The notes under the pieces were generated by a model, which was not told the DNA's origin, searched no databases, and saw nothing but the letters and a program-made list of their open reading frames with translations. Made by a program: the position numbers and the translations under genes. 7,640 bases of DNA, taken from the NCBI GenBank assembly GCA_023425615.1, contig JAFACJ010000141.1:1-7640 (forward strand), in the 5' to 3' direction. Origin of the DNA: Actinomycetes bacterium (lineage in GTDB: Bacteria; Actinomycetota; Actinomycetes; Streptosporangiales; Streptosporangiaceae). Shown piece by piece: positions 1 through 7,640 of the stretch; within the stretch, counting starts at the first letter, position 1, and each line of letters begins with the position of its first letter.

Positions 1-666
1 GCGCACCCCGACAAGCGCCACCGCCCGATCGCCGCCGGGATCGTTCCGCTGAAGACCGCCTACGCCCTGGGCATCGGCCTGTCCCTCCTGCCGATCCTGC
101 TGGCCGCGCTCCTGCTCAACTGGTCGACGGCGCTGGTGCTGCTGGTCTACTCCGTCGTCCAGGTCCTCTACTGCGTGCACCTCAAGCACGTCGCGGTGAT
201 GGACATCGCCGTCGTCGCCTCCGGCTTCCTGCTGCGCGGCATCGCCGGCGGCGCGGCGACACAGGTCGCGCCCTCCCAGTGGTTCCTGGTCACCGTCGGA
301 TTCGGCTCCCTGTTCGTGGTCGCCGCCAAGCGCTCCTCGGAACTGGCGGCCCTCGGCGAGCACGCCAAGCACACCCGCAAGCTGCTCAGCGAGTACAGCG
401 AGAGCTATCTGCGCTTCGTCTGGCAGGGCGCCGCCGCGCTCATGACGCTGTCGTACTGCCTGTGGGCGCTGGAGTCCGAGGACCCCGACATCTCCGCCTG
501 GCGGATGGTCTCCATCGTGCCGATGACCCTCGCCGTCCTGCGGTACGCGCTCGTCGTCGACCGCGGCGAGGGCGGCGCCCCCGAGGACGTCCTGCTCGGC
601 GACAAGGTCATCCTCTCCCTCGGCGCCCTGTGGGGCCTGACCTACGGCACCTCGCTCGTCGTCTGA
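1..666 (+). CDS. ubiA: Decaprenyl-phosphate phosphoribosyltransferase (DPPR synthase), UbiA family, 5' end missing
   Basis: Frame 1 is open from the first base to TGA at 664-666, giving 221 residues with no start in the window. Known family role: an integral membrane enzyme moves phosphoribose from PRPP to decaprenyl phosphate, the first committed step to the arabinose donor of cell-wall arabinan. Seen here: the fragment opens with HPDKRHRPIAAG, the stretch that directly follows the first Asp-rich motif (NDxxDxxxD) in this family, so that motif lies just upstream of the window. The second motif is present as YCVHLKHVAVMD (about residues 57-68). Several hydrophobic membrane segments follow. 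SQWFL, GFGSLF, SYLRFVW and LRYALVVD match what I recall of Mycobacterium tuberculosis Rv3806c (called ubiA), which is about 300 residues, so about 80 N-terminal residues are missing. It converges on leuA. The match to DPPR synthase is better than to quinone-type UbiA prenyltransferases. Confidence 0.9.
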   Translation, partial: AHPDKRHRPIAAGIVPLKTAYALGIGLSLLPILLAALLLNWSTALVLLVYSVVQVLYCVHLKHVAVMDIAVVASGFLLRGIAGGAATQVAPSQWFLVTVGFGSLFVVAAKRSSELAALGEHAKHTRKLLSEYSESYLRFVWQGAAALMTLSYCLWALESEDPDISAWRMVSIVPMTLAVLRYALVVDRGEGGAPEDVLLGDKVILSLGALWGLTYGTSLVV

Positions 667-674
667 GCCGTCTC

Positions 675-694
675 CCGGGGGAGCACGCCCCCGG
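675..694 (+). terminator. Short GC hairpin just after ubiA stop
   Basis: A perfect 7-bp inverted repeat, CCGGGGG (675-681) and CCCCCGG (688-694), has a 6-nt loop and starts 8 nt after the stop codon. There is no T tract, which is common for actinobacterial terminators. It may act with the larger hairpin that follows. Confidence 0.4.
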
Positions 695-697
695 AAC

Positions 698-748
698 GCG
701 CGAGGGCCCCCGGAGAGGTGAGATCGTCACATCCGGGGGCCCTCACGC
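698..748. terminator. Bidirectional terminator between convergent ubiA and leuA
   Basis: Arms 698-714 and 732-748 form a 17-bp stem with one C/A mismatch, including 13 consecutive perfect pairs (GAGGGCCCCCGGA). Inside it a further GTGA/TCAC pair (718-721 with 727-730) closes a 5-nt loop. It sits 32 nt after the ubiA stop and 15 nt after the leuA stop, where convergent genes would share a terminator. No T tract follows on either strand, so the call rests on stem strength and position. Confidence 0.75.
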
Positions 749-763
749 ATCCGAGAAGGCGTG

Positions 764-2553
<1,790 letters not shown>

Positions 2554-2569
<16 letters not shown>

Positions 2570-2598
2570 CCGCTAAGGAGGAGCAGCCCACACAGCAT
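2554..2598 (-). CDS. Leucine-rich leader peptide upstream of leuA, 14 aa
   Basis: ATG at 2598 opens a 14-codon ORF ending in TAA at 2556-2554, 86 nt before the leuA ATG and on the same strand. The product is MLCGLLLLSGRDGA. Five of the 14 codons are leucine, four of them consecutive (CTG CTC CTC CTT, 2586-2575). This is the hallmark of a leader peptide whose translation senses charged leucyl-tRNA. No good Shine-Dalgarno precedes it. A TANNNT -10-like box (TACGTT, 2610-2605) lies 6 nt before the ATG, so the transcript probably starts at or next to the A of the ATG and is leaderless, as is common in actinobacteria. The peptide itself probably has no function beyond its translation. The role is inferred from codon content, position and the downstream RNA pairings. 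Confidence 0.75.
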
Positions 2599-2604
2599 GG
2601 TTGA

Positions 2605-2634
2605 AACGTAGCAGATTTCCTTGACGTTAACGAA
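2605..2634 (-). promoter_or_regulatory. Candidate leuA leader promoter
   Basis: The -10-like TACGTT (2610-2605) fits the actinobacterial TANNNT pattern and would place transcription start at about 2598, the A of the leader ATG. The -35 is poor: TTCGTT (2634-2629) at 18-nt spacing, or TTAACG (2630-2625) at a too-short 14 nt. The -10 and its position carry the call. Confidence 0.4.
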
Positions 2635-2650
2635 ACGCGGGGCATGTGAT
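2621..2650 (+). promoter_or_regulatory. Candidate promoter for the GH12 gene, overlapping the leuA promoter
   Basis: TTGACG (2621-2626) is a near-consensus -35, and TGTGAT (2645-2650) is a 4-of-6 match to the -10 at 18-nt spacing. This gives a 5' UTR of about 55 nt. The interval overlaps the divergent leuA leader promoter and contains the perfect 8-bp palindrome CGTTAACG (2625-2632), a possible operator. Confidence 0.35.
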
Positions 2651-2711
2651 CCGGACGTCTTTCCCGGTCCGCATGTGCTTCGATGGATCTCTCGGGGAGG
2701 GGAAGGGCGAC

Positions 2712-3725
2712 TTGAAAAGCCTGCTGAGAGTGATGACGGGGGCCGCGGTGACGGCGGCTCTGTGGGCGCCGAGCGGTCAGGCGCGGGCGCTGGAGGAACG
2801 CTGCAACGTCGGCGAACCCGGGTTCGTCGCGGGGGGATACGCGGTACAGGCCAACCGGTGGAACTCCCACGGGGAGATCTGCGTCACCTTCGGCCGCGGC
2901 ACGTCGTGGACGGTCAGCCGCAGCACCATGGACTGGGGCAAGCTGCAGAACGGCGCCCCGCCCGGCGCCTACCCCAACATCGGCACCGCCATCGCCGACG
3001 AACGGCTGCCGCTGCGCATCGACTCGCCGCAGGACATCCGCACCACCTGGGACATCACCCTGGCGGAAGGCGACTACAACGCCTCCTACGACATCTGGTA
3101 CCACCCCGACGCCGGGGCCTGCCGGTCGAACTCGCCCTACATCGTCGCCAACGGCGGAGCGCTGGAGATCATGGTCTGGCTCAACAGCCCGGGCATCGAC
3201 CCCTCGCCGTCCTGGAAGATCGCCGACGGTGTCACCGTGGGCGACCGGGTCTATGACCTCTACAAGTTCCAGGGCCCCACCGGACAGGTCGGCCTCATCT
3301 ACGACATGCGCCGGCCGACCACCCGGATCGAGGACTTCGCCCTCAAGCCGTTCTCCGACGACGCGGCGGCACGGGGATTCCAGCGCAAGGACGCCTACCT
3401 GTGCAAGGTGCAGGCGGGCTTCGAGGTGACCAGGAACGGCACGGGGCTGCGCACCAACGAGTTCGCCCTGCACATCGGCCGCGGCGCCACGAAGACACCG
3501 GGCATGGAGGGCGTGCCGCTGCCCGGCCGCAGCCCCGGCGCGGGCTCCTCCCCCGCGTCCCCGGGCGCCTCGTCACCCGCGCCGTCCGGCTCCTCCGCCC
3601 CTCCGTCCGCCGCCAGGGAGGGCGAGAAGCACCGCGAGCCGATCGGCTTCCTGCTGCTGGGCCTGCCGGTCATCGCCGGGCTCACCGCGTCCGCCTGGTG
3701 GTGGCGGCGCGGGGCCCGGCGCTAG
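2712..3725 (+). CDS. Exported, membrane-anchored GH12 endo-beta-1,4-glucanase-like protein
   Basis: Glycoside hydrolase family 12 members cut internal beta-1,4 bonds in cellulose, xyloglucan or mixed-linkage glucan, with retention. Family signs seen: GGYAVQANRW (41-50), AYPNIG (86-91), NASYDIWYHP (123-132), EIMVWLN (152-158), and VQAGFEVTRNGTGL (233-246). E152 fits the nucleophile and E238 the acid/base, so the active site looks intact. Cys31 and Cys57 may form the usual N-terminal disulfide. Start: TTG at 2712 after GGGGAGGGG (2694-2703) gives a clean signal peptide, with positive K2/R6, hydrophobic 7-18, and cleavage near A24-A26. In-frame GTG 2646 and ATG 2673 would bury the signal. After the domain (to about 256) comes a Ser/Pro/Gly/Ala linker (about 262-302), one membrane helix (about 311-331) and a WWWRRGARR tail. 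I see no LPXTG motif. The product is therefore probably tethered outside the membrane. It is divergent from leuA and convergent with the oxidase gene. Substrate is unknown. Confidence 0.85.
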   Translation: MKSLLRVMTGAAVTAALWAPSGQARALEERCNVGEPGFVAGGYAVQANRWNSHGEICVTFGRGTSWTVSRSTMDWGKLQNGAPPGAYPNIGTAIADERLPLRIDSPQDIRTTWDITLAEGDYNASYDIWYHPDAGACRSNSPYIVANGGALEIMVWLNSPGIDPSPSWKIADGVTVGDRVYDLYKFQGPTGQVGLIYDMRRPTTRIEDFALKPFSDDAAARGFQRKDAYLCKVQAGFEVTRNGTGLRTNEFALHIGRGATKTPGMEGVPLPGRSPGAGSSPASPGASSPAPSGSSAPPSAAREGEKHREPIGFLLLGLPVIAGLTASAWWWRRGARR

Positions 3726-3738
3726 ACCGTCCGGCGGC

Positions 3739-3807
3739 TCAGCTCACATGGACCCACTGGGCGGGTGAGGGGATGCCCGCGCCGTTGGTGATGTAGAGCA
3801 TGTATCA
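3739..3807 (-). other. Conserved C-terminal tail of oxidase copy 1 beyond an in-frame TGA
   Basis: The TGA at 3807-3805 replaces a Trp codon; copy 2 has TGG in the same context (APPG-W-YMLY). The frame then continues for 21 codons, ending ITNGAGIPSPAQWVHVS and TGA at 3741-3739. Of those 21 residues 18 equal copy 2, and the three changes are conservative (V/I, S/A, V/I). This is the last part of the C-terminal early-set beta domain. The ancestral ORF would be 734 residues, 3739-5943. Confidence 0.85.
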
Positions 3808-5410
3808 GCCGGGGGGCGCCATGTTCTGGTTCTTGGTGACGCTCAGCTGGTACCGACCTCCCCCGAGGGACTTCACCGGCAGGTCCACCGACCGCTGGTT
3901 GGGGTCCGAGGAGTGGGTCACCGCGGCCGGGCGGATCAGCGACGCACGGGCGACCCCGGTGTTCGCCTTGATCACCGGCTTGGAGCCGTAGCTCCAGCCC
4001 AGCTTCTTACCGCCCTTCTTCGGCACGGACGTGATCTTCGGCTGGGCGCCGCCGTTCTTGTACAGGTACGGCGGGTAGTAGATCGAGATCCGCGTGTCGA
4101 AGTAGCTGTCGCCGTCGGGACCGGGGAAGCCGGGATTGCTGCCCGCCGCCAAGACCCGGCCGTCGTCCAGCAGCACGGCCGTGCTGTGGTAGGTCCGCGA
4201 CACCGGGTCGGCGGCCACCTTCTTCCACTTCATCTGCGACGGCTTCTTGTTCTTCGGGTTGAGGATCGACGCCTCGTGGACGTGCTCGTAGCGCGCCGTC
4301 TGGGAGCCGCCGGTCTCGAAGACCGTCCCGTCGGGCAGGATGACCGCCGAGACATACGTCTTGCCCGAGTTGCCCTTCTGGGGGACGAACTTCTGCCTTC
4401 CCTCTTCCATCGGCCCGATGTTCACCGGGCCCTGGTTGAGGTTGGGACCGGCCTGGTAGCGGGCCTTCGTCCCCTTCTTCAGATCGATCACGTCGGTGTC
4501 GCGGATCGCGTTCTGACCCGCCTCGGGGTCATTGGGGTCACCGCTGAAGTTCTTACCGCCGATCACCATGACCCGCTGGTCCTGGGCCGGAGGCAGCAGC
4601 AGGCTCGCCGACATGTCACGCGACGCCGGCTTGCGCAGGTTGCCGTTCCCCGGCAGCGCACGCCAGGCTCCCGTGCCGGGGTTGAAGAAGCCAGGACCGC
4701 GCAGCGTGCCGTTCTTGTTGATCGGGTGGCCGAACACGCTGCTGCCGTTGTAGAACAACCGCCCGTTGCCCATCAGCACCAGGGACGGGTACGTCGCCCA
4801 GTTGATCTTCGGCTGGGCGATCTGGTCGGCCTTCAGCCAGCGGCCCTTCTTCCAGGAGAACCGCTCGGCCACCACCGACACCACGTTCCCTTTGTTCCGG
4901 TACGCGGCGTAGCCTCCGACGGAGTAGACGTCGCCGTTGCCCAGGATCGTCGCCGACGGGTACCAGTGCCCGTCGTTCAGGTTGTTGGCCTCGACGTACT
5001 TCTCGCGCTTGGGATCGAAGATCCAGGACTCCTTCGACCCGATCCAGCCGGTCTCCCCGCCTCCCTCCACGGGGTCGGAGTAGTCCTGGGTGCCGCTGAG
5101 GACGAGCACCCGGCCGTCGGGAAGCTGCACGTGCTCGGCGCAGAACATGTCATACGGCGTGTCGATGCTCTTGAACGTGTTGTTCTTCGGGTTGTACAGC
5201 CACGACTTGAACTTGCGCTGCTCGAATCTCTTCGCGCCGTTGCCGGAGCCCGCGATGAGCAGGACCTTGCCGTTGTGCAGCAGCACGCTGTGGATGGCGC
5301 GCACGCCCCCGTTGCCGAAGTCCTGCACGATCCAGTGGCCCTTGGTGCACTCCGAGCCCACGCATCTGGCCCTGCCGCTGGGGGCCTTGAACTTGTAGTT
5401 GTCGGTCACC
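3739..5410 (-). repeat. Tandem gene duplication, unit 1 (part aligned with unit 2)
   Basis: This stretch aligns with 6002-7640 at both DNA and protein level. Blocks such as the one at 4060-4092 recur almost unchanged at 6304-6336, and 5401-5410 is identical to 7631-7640. The repeat period at the 3' ends is 2263 bp. Copy 1 is slightly longer because of extra codons at two loops. Confidence 0.85.
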
Positions 5411-5943
5411 AGCGTGCCGGGGGCGGCGAGGCCCATGGCGAACCGCACGGCCCTGGTGCCGCTGGGGACGGCGGGGGTGCGGGCGACCGCCAGACGGTAC
5501 TTGGCCGACTTGGGCAGGTAGGGCATGTTCTGCCACTTCACCCACTTGCCGTTGGCCTTCTGCCGGAAGAGCATGACGGCGACCTTGCCGGAGGTGCTCT
5601 TGTACGACAGTTCGAGGTCGTACTGACGGCCGGGCTGCACCTTCAGGGCGCACCCCGCCGTCTGCACCACGGCACGAGCCCCGCTCCTGTACTGCGTCAC
5701 GTTCACCGACACGGCGCGCTTGCTGCCCCGCCCTCCGTTCACGGCGTTGACCGTGCCGGTGTTCTTACCGGTGGAGAAGCGGGTCCAGCAGGCGGGGAAG
5801 CCCCCGGAGAGCTTCTCGAATCCGGGGTTCTGCACCCTGCCGGTGGGCGCGGCCATCGCCGACGACGAGAGCGCCGGCAAGGCCGTCACCCCCAGCACCG
5901 AGGCGCACAGGACTGCCGATGTCTTCGAGTGGTGAAATCTCAT
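3805..5943 (-). CDS. Secreted copper-radical oxidase (AA5-like), copy 1, probably truncated by a nonsense codon
   Basis: Copper-radical oxidases oxidise alcohols or aldehydes to aldehydes or acids with release of H2O2, using a Tyr-Cys crosslinked radical. The 712-residue product has a Sec signal peptide (cleavage near A29-M30-A31), then a beta-sandwich, probably carbohydrate-binding (about 37-185, NPGFE...CW). A kelch-like propeller (about 200-610) and a galactose-oxidase-type C-terminal domain (from about 625) follow. Expected active-site residues are all visible: C268 (YDMFC), Y328 (GHWYPSAT) for the crosslink, axial Y585 with H586 (SRTYHST), and H677 (VTHSSDPNQR). The WYPSAT pattern resembles glyoxal oxidase/GlxA. 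Galactose oxidase's stacking Trp290 aligns with A346 here. ATG at 5943 follows GGGGAG with 8-nt spacing. It lies 58 nt downstream of copy 2, so may be cotranscribed. The stop removes the last 22 residues after the last copper ligand. It could be inactive, unstable or rescued by readthrough. Confidence 0.85.
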   Translation of the reverse strand: MRFHHSKTSAVLCASVLGVTALPALSSSAMAAPTGRVQNPGFEKLSGGFPACWTRFSTGKNTGTVNAVNGGRGSKRAVSVNVTQYRSGARAVVQTAGCALKVQPGRQYDLELSYKSTSGKVAVMLFRQKANGKWVKWQNMPYLPKSAKYRLAVARTPAVPSGTRAVRFAMGLAAPGTLVTDNYKFKAPSGRARCVGSECTKGHWIVQDFGNGGVRAIHSVLLHNGKVLLIAGSGNGAKRFEQRKFKSWLYNPKNNTFKSIDTPYDMFCAEHVQLPDGRVLVLSGTQDYSDPVEGGGETGWIGSKESWIFDPKREKYVEANNLNDGHWYPSATILGNGDVYSVGGYAAYRNKGNVVSVVAERFSWKKGRWLKADQIAQPKINWATYPSLVLMGNGRLFYNGSSVFGHPINKNGTLRGPGFFNPGTGAWRALPGNGNLRKPASRDMSASLLLPPAQDQRVMVIGGKNFSGDPNDPEAGQNAIRDTDVIDLKKGTKARYQAGPNLNQGPVNIGPMEEGRQKFVPQKGNSGKTYVSAVILPDGTVFETGGSQTARYEHVHEASILNPKNKKPSQMKWKKVAADPVSRTYHSTAVLLDDGRVLAAGSNPGFPGPDGDSYFDTRISIYYPPYLYKNGGAQPKITSVPKKGGKKLGWSYGSKPVIKANTGVARASLIRPAAVTHSSDPNQRSVDLPVKSLGGGRYQLSVTKNQNMAPPG

Positions 5944-6001
5944 CCGTGGGGCTCCCCAAGGGCAGATCGTCAGTTCTCAGAGCATGGTTCGCGCCGGTGC
6001 G

Positions 6002-7640
6002 TCAGCTCACGTGCACCCACTGCGCGGGTGAGGGAACACCCGAGCCGTTGGTGACGTAGAGCATGTACCAGCCGGGAGGCGCCATGGTGGCGCGCTTGTC
6101 CATCTGGAGCTGGTACCTGCCGCCGCCCAGCGACTTGATGGGCAGGTTGACCAGACGCTGGTTGGGGTCGGAGGAATGGGTGACGGCGACCGGCCGGATC
6201 AGGGACGCGGTGGTGATCTTGGTGTCCGTCTTGATCACCGGCTTGGAGCCGTACGCCCAGCCCTTGGGCACCGAGGTGATCTTCGGCTGGGCGCCGCCCT
6301 GCTTGTACAGGTACGGCGGGTAGTAGATCGAGATCCGGGTGTCGAAGTAGCTGTCGCCGTCCGCCGCCATGTAGTCGGGGTTGCTGCCGGCCGCCAGGAC
6401 CCTGCCGTCGTCCAGCAGCAGCGCGGTGTTGTGGTAGGTCCGCGACACCGGGTCGGCGGCCACCGGCTTCCACTTCATCTGCGCGGCCGTCTTGTTCTTC
6501 GGGTTGAGGATCGAGGCCTCGTGGACGTGCTCGGCGCGGGCGAGCTGCGAGCCGCCGGTCTCCAGGACGGTCCCGTCGGGCAGGATCACCGCCGACACGT
6601 ACGTCTTGCCGGCCTGGGCGGGCTGCGGGACGAACTTCTCCGCCCCGGCCTGCACCGCGCCGGCGTTGACCTGGCCGTGCGGCAGGTTCGGGCCCGCCTG
6701 GTAGCGCGGCGCGCCCGACTTGAGGCTGATGACGTCGCTGTAGCGGATCGCGTACTCGTTGGCGGCGAAGTTCTTGCCGCCGATGGTGATGATCCGCTGG
6801 TCCTGTGCCGGGGGCAGCAGCACACTGGCCGACATGTCGCGGGCCTCGGGCTTGCGCAGGCCGCCGTTGTTCGGCAGCGCGCCCCAGGCGCCGTTGCCCG
6901 GGTTGAGGAAGCCGGGGCCGCGCAGCGAGCCGTCCCCGTTGACCGGGTGGCTGAAGACGCTGCTGCCGGTGTAGAACAGCCGGCCGTCCTGGGTGAGGAT
7001 CAAGGAGGGGTAGGTGGCCCAGTTGATGTTCGGCTGGGCGATCTCGTTGGCCTTCAGCCAGCGGCCCTGCTTCCAGGAGTAGCGCTCGGCCACCGTGGAG
7101 ACCAGATTGCCGCCATTGGCGTTGCGCTGGGCTGCGTAACCGCCGACGGAGTAGACGTCGCCGTTGGCCAGCACCGTCGCCGACGGGTACCAGTGGCCGT
7201 CGATGAGGTCGTTGGCCTTGACGTAGCGGTTGGTCTTGGGATCGAAGATGTAGGACTTCTTCGTCCCGAGCCAGCCCATGGTCTCCTGGCCGTTCGCGTT
7301 GTACTGCGCGTACTCCTCGGTGCCGCTGACCACCAGGACCCGGCCGTCGGGGAGCTGCACGTGCCCGGCGCAGAACATGTCATACGGCGTCGGGATGTTC
7401 TTGAACGTGTTGTTCTTAGGGTTGTACAGCCACGTCTTGAACTCGCCGCGGTTGAAGCGGTTGGCTCCGTTGCCGGATCCCGCGATGAGCAGGACCTTGC
7501 CGTTGTGGAGCATCACGCTGTGGATGGCGCGCACCCCGCCGTCACCGAAGTCGCGGACGATCCAGTGGCCCTGGGTGCACTCCGAGCCCACGCACCGCGC
7601 CGCGCCGCTGGCGGCCTTGAACTTGTAGTTGTCGGTCACC
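6002..7640 (-). CDS. Secreted copper-radical oxidase (AA5-like), copy 2, N-terminus beyond the window
   Basis: The frame runs from the window edge to TGA at 6004-6002, giving 545 visible residues counted from the Val codon at 7639-7637. By alignment to copy 1, about 178 N-terminal residues (signal peptide and N-terminal beta-sandwich) lie outside. It shares copy 1's architecture and ligands: crosslink Cys90 (YDMFC) and Tyr151 (GHWYPSAT), Tyr402-His403 (RTYHNT), His488 (VTHSSDPNQR). The C-terminus is complete, ending APPGWYMLYVTNGSG...QWVHVS. In the first 50 aligned residues 44 match copy 1. It differs by lacking two short stretches: about 7 residues in the loop after GGKNF, and about 4 in the KKGGKK loop. 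An apparent internal GTG start at 7639 is just the Val of a VTDNYKF motif shared with copy 1. It is the upstream gene of the pair, with no terminator in the 58-nt gap. Substrate cannot be read from sequence. Confidence 0.9.
   Translation of the reverse strand, partial: VTDNYKFKAASGAARCVGSECTQGHWIVRDFGDGGVRAIHSVMLHNGKVLLIAGSGNGANRFNRGEFKTWLYNPKNNTFKNIPTPYDMFCAGHVQLPDGRVLVVSGTEEYAQYNANGQETMGWLGTKKSYIFDPKTNRYVKANDLIDGHWYPSATVLANGDVYSVGGYAAQRNANGGNLVSTVAERYSWKQGRWLKANEIAQPNINWATYPSLILTQDGRLFYTGSSVFSHPVNGDGSLRGPGFLNPGNGAWGALPNNGGLRKPEARDMSASVLLPPAQDQRIITIGGKNFAANEYAIRYSDVISLKSGAPRYQAGPNLPHGQVNAGAVQAGAEKFVPQPAQAGKTYVSAVILPDGTVLETGGSQLARAEHVHEASILNPKNKTAAQMKWKPVAADPVSRTYHNTALLLDDGRVLAAGSNPDYMAADGDSYFDTRISIYYPPYLYKQGGAQPKITSVPKGWAYGSKPVIKTDTKITTASLIRPVAVTHSSDPNQRLVNLPIKSLGGGRYQLQMDKRATMAPPGWYMLYVTNGSGVPSPAQWVHVS
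6002..7640 (-). repeat. Tandem gene duplication, unit 2 (continues past window)
   Basis: Direct-repeat partner of 3739-5410. Near-identical blocks are interspersed with diverged ones, so the duplication is not brand new but could still support unequal crossover or gene conversion. Confidence 0.85.

Noticed and set aside
2575..2611. Perfect AAGGAGGAG followed by ATG on the plus strand, like a strong ribosome binding site and start
   Set aside because: The ATG at 2597 reaches a TAG after four codons (MVET). The Shine-Dalgarno-like run is the complement of the leader's Leu codons.
2646..2711. Upstream GTG (2646) or ATG (2673) start for the GH12 gene
   Set aside because: They would add 13-22 residues before the signal peptide, and neither has a good ribosome binding site. 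GTG 2646 also overlaps the proposed -10. TTG 2712 has a purine-rich site at proper distance and gives a normal signal sequence.
3645..3725. Sortase (LPXTG) anchoring of the GH12 protein
   Set aside because: No LPXTG-type pentapeptide precedes the C-terminal helix. LLLGLPV is inside the hydrophobic segment.
3739..3807. TGA in oxidase copy 1 as a selenocysteine codon
   Set aside because: The paralogue and family pattern have Trp, not Cys, at this site. The site is not catalytic, and I see no clear SECIS-like hairpin next to it.
3913..6054. 713-codon open frame on the plus strand antisense to oxidase copy 1
   Set aside because: The product is compositionally biased and resembles no family, while the opposite strand encodes a signal peptide, propeller and copper ligands conserved with copy 2.

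Overview
The window is very GC-rich, uses GTG/TTG starts, and carries a decaprenyl-phosphate phosphoribosyltransferase, a long actinobacterial-type 2-isopropylmalate synthase, and secreted polysaccharide-active enzymes. This points to a mycelial or soil actinomycete with an arabinose-containing envelope. A Streptosporangiales-like host is a guess. All five protein genes can be assigned to families, and both window edges cut through a gene.

Layout. 1-666 (+): 3' part of the arabinogalactan-pathway UbiA-family phosphoribosyltransferase. 667-763: convergent gap with two GC-rich hairpins, the larger a likely bidirectional terminator. 764-2467 (-): leuA. 2468-2711: divergent regulatory gap. On the minus strand it carries a 14-codon leader ORF with five Leu codons, probably leaderless, followed by RNA segments that can pair in mutually exclusive ways. 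One of these pairs the Leu codons with the leuA Shine-Dalgarno. On the plus strand it holds a possible promoter for the next gene. 2712-3725 (+): exported GH12 endoglucanase-like protein with a C-terminal transmembrane anchor. 3739/3805-5943 (-) and 6002-7640 (-): two tandem secreted copper-radical oxidases (galactose oxidase / glyoxal oxidase / GlxA superfamily). The second runs off the window.

How the genes work together. ubiA and leuA are housekeeping genes for envelope arabinan precursor and leucine synthesis. leuA appears to be controlled by leucine through its leader. The GH12 and the two oxidases form an extracytoplasmic carbohydrate-modifying neighbourhood. One plausible reading is that the GH12 cuts a beta-glucan at the cell surface while the oxidases oxidise sugar ends or small aldehydes; the shared substrate is inference.

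The points most worth a second look are an in-frame TGG-to-TGA change in the downstream oxidase copy, with the rest of the reading frame intact and conserved beyond it, and the leuA leader, whose leucine codons are a perfect complement of the leuA ribosome binding site.
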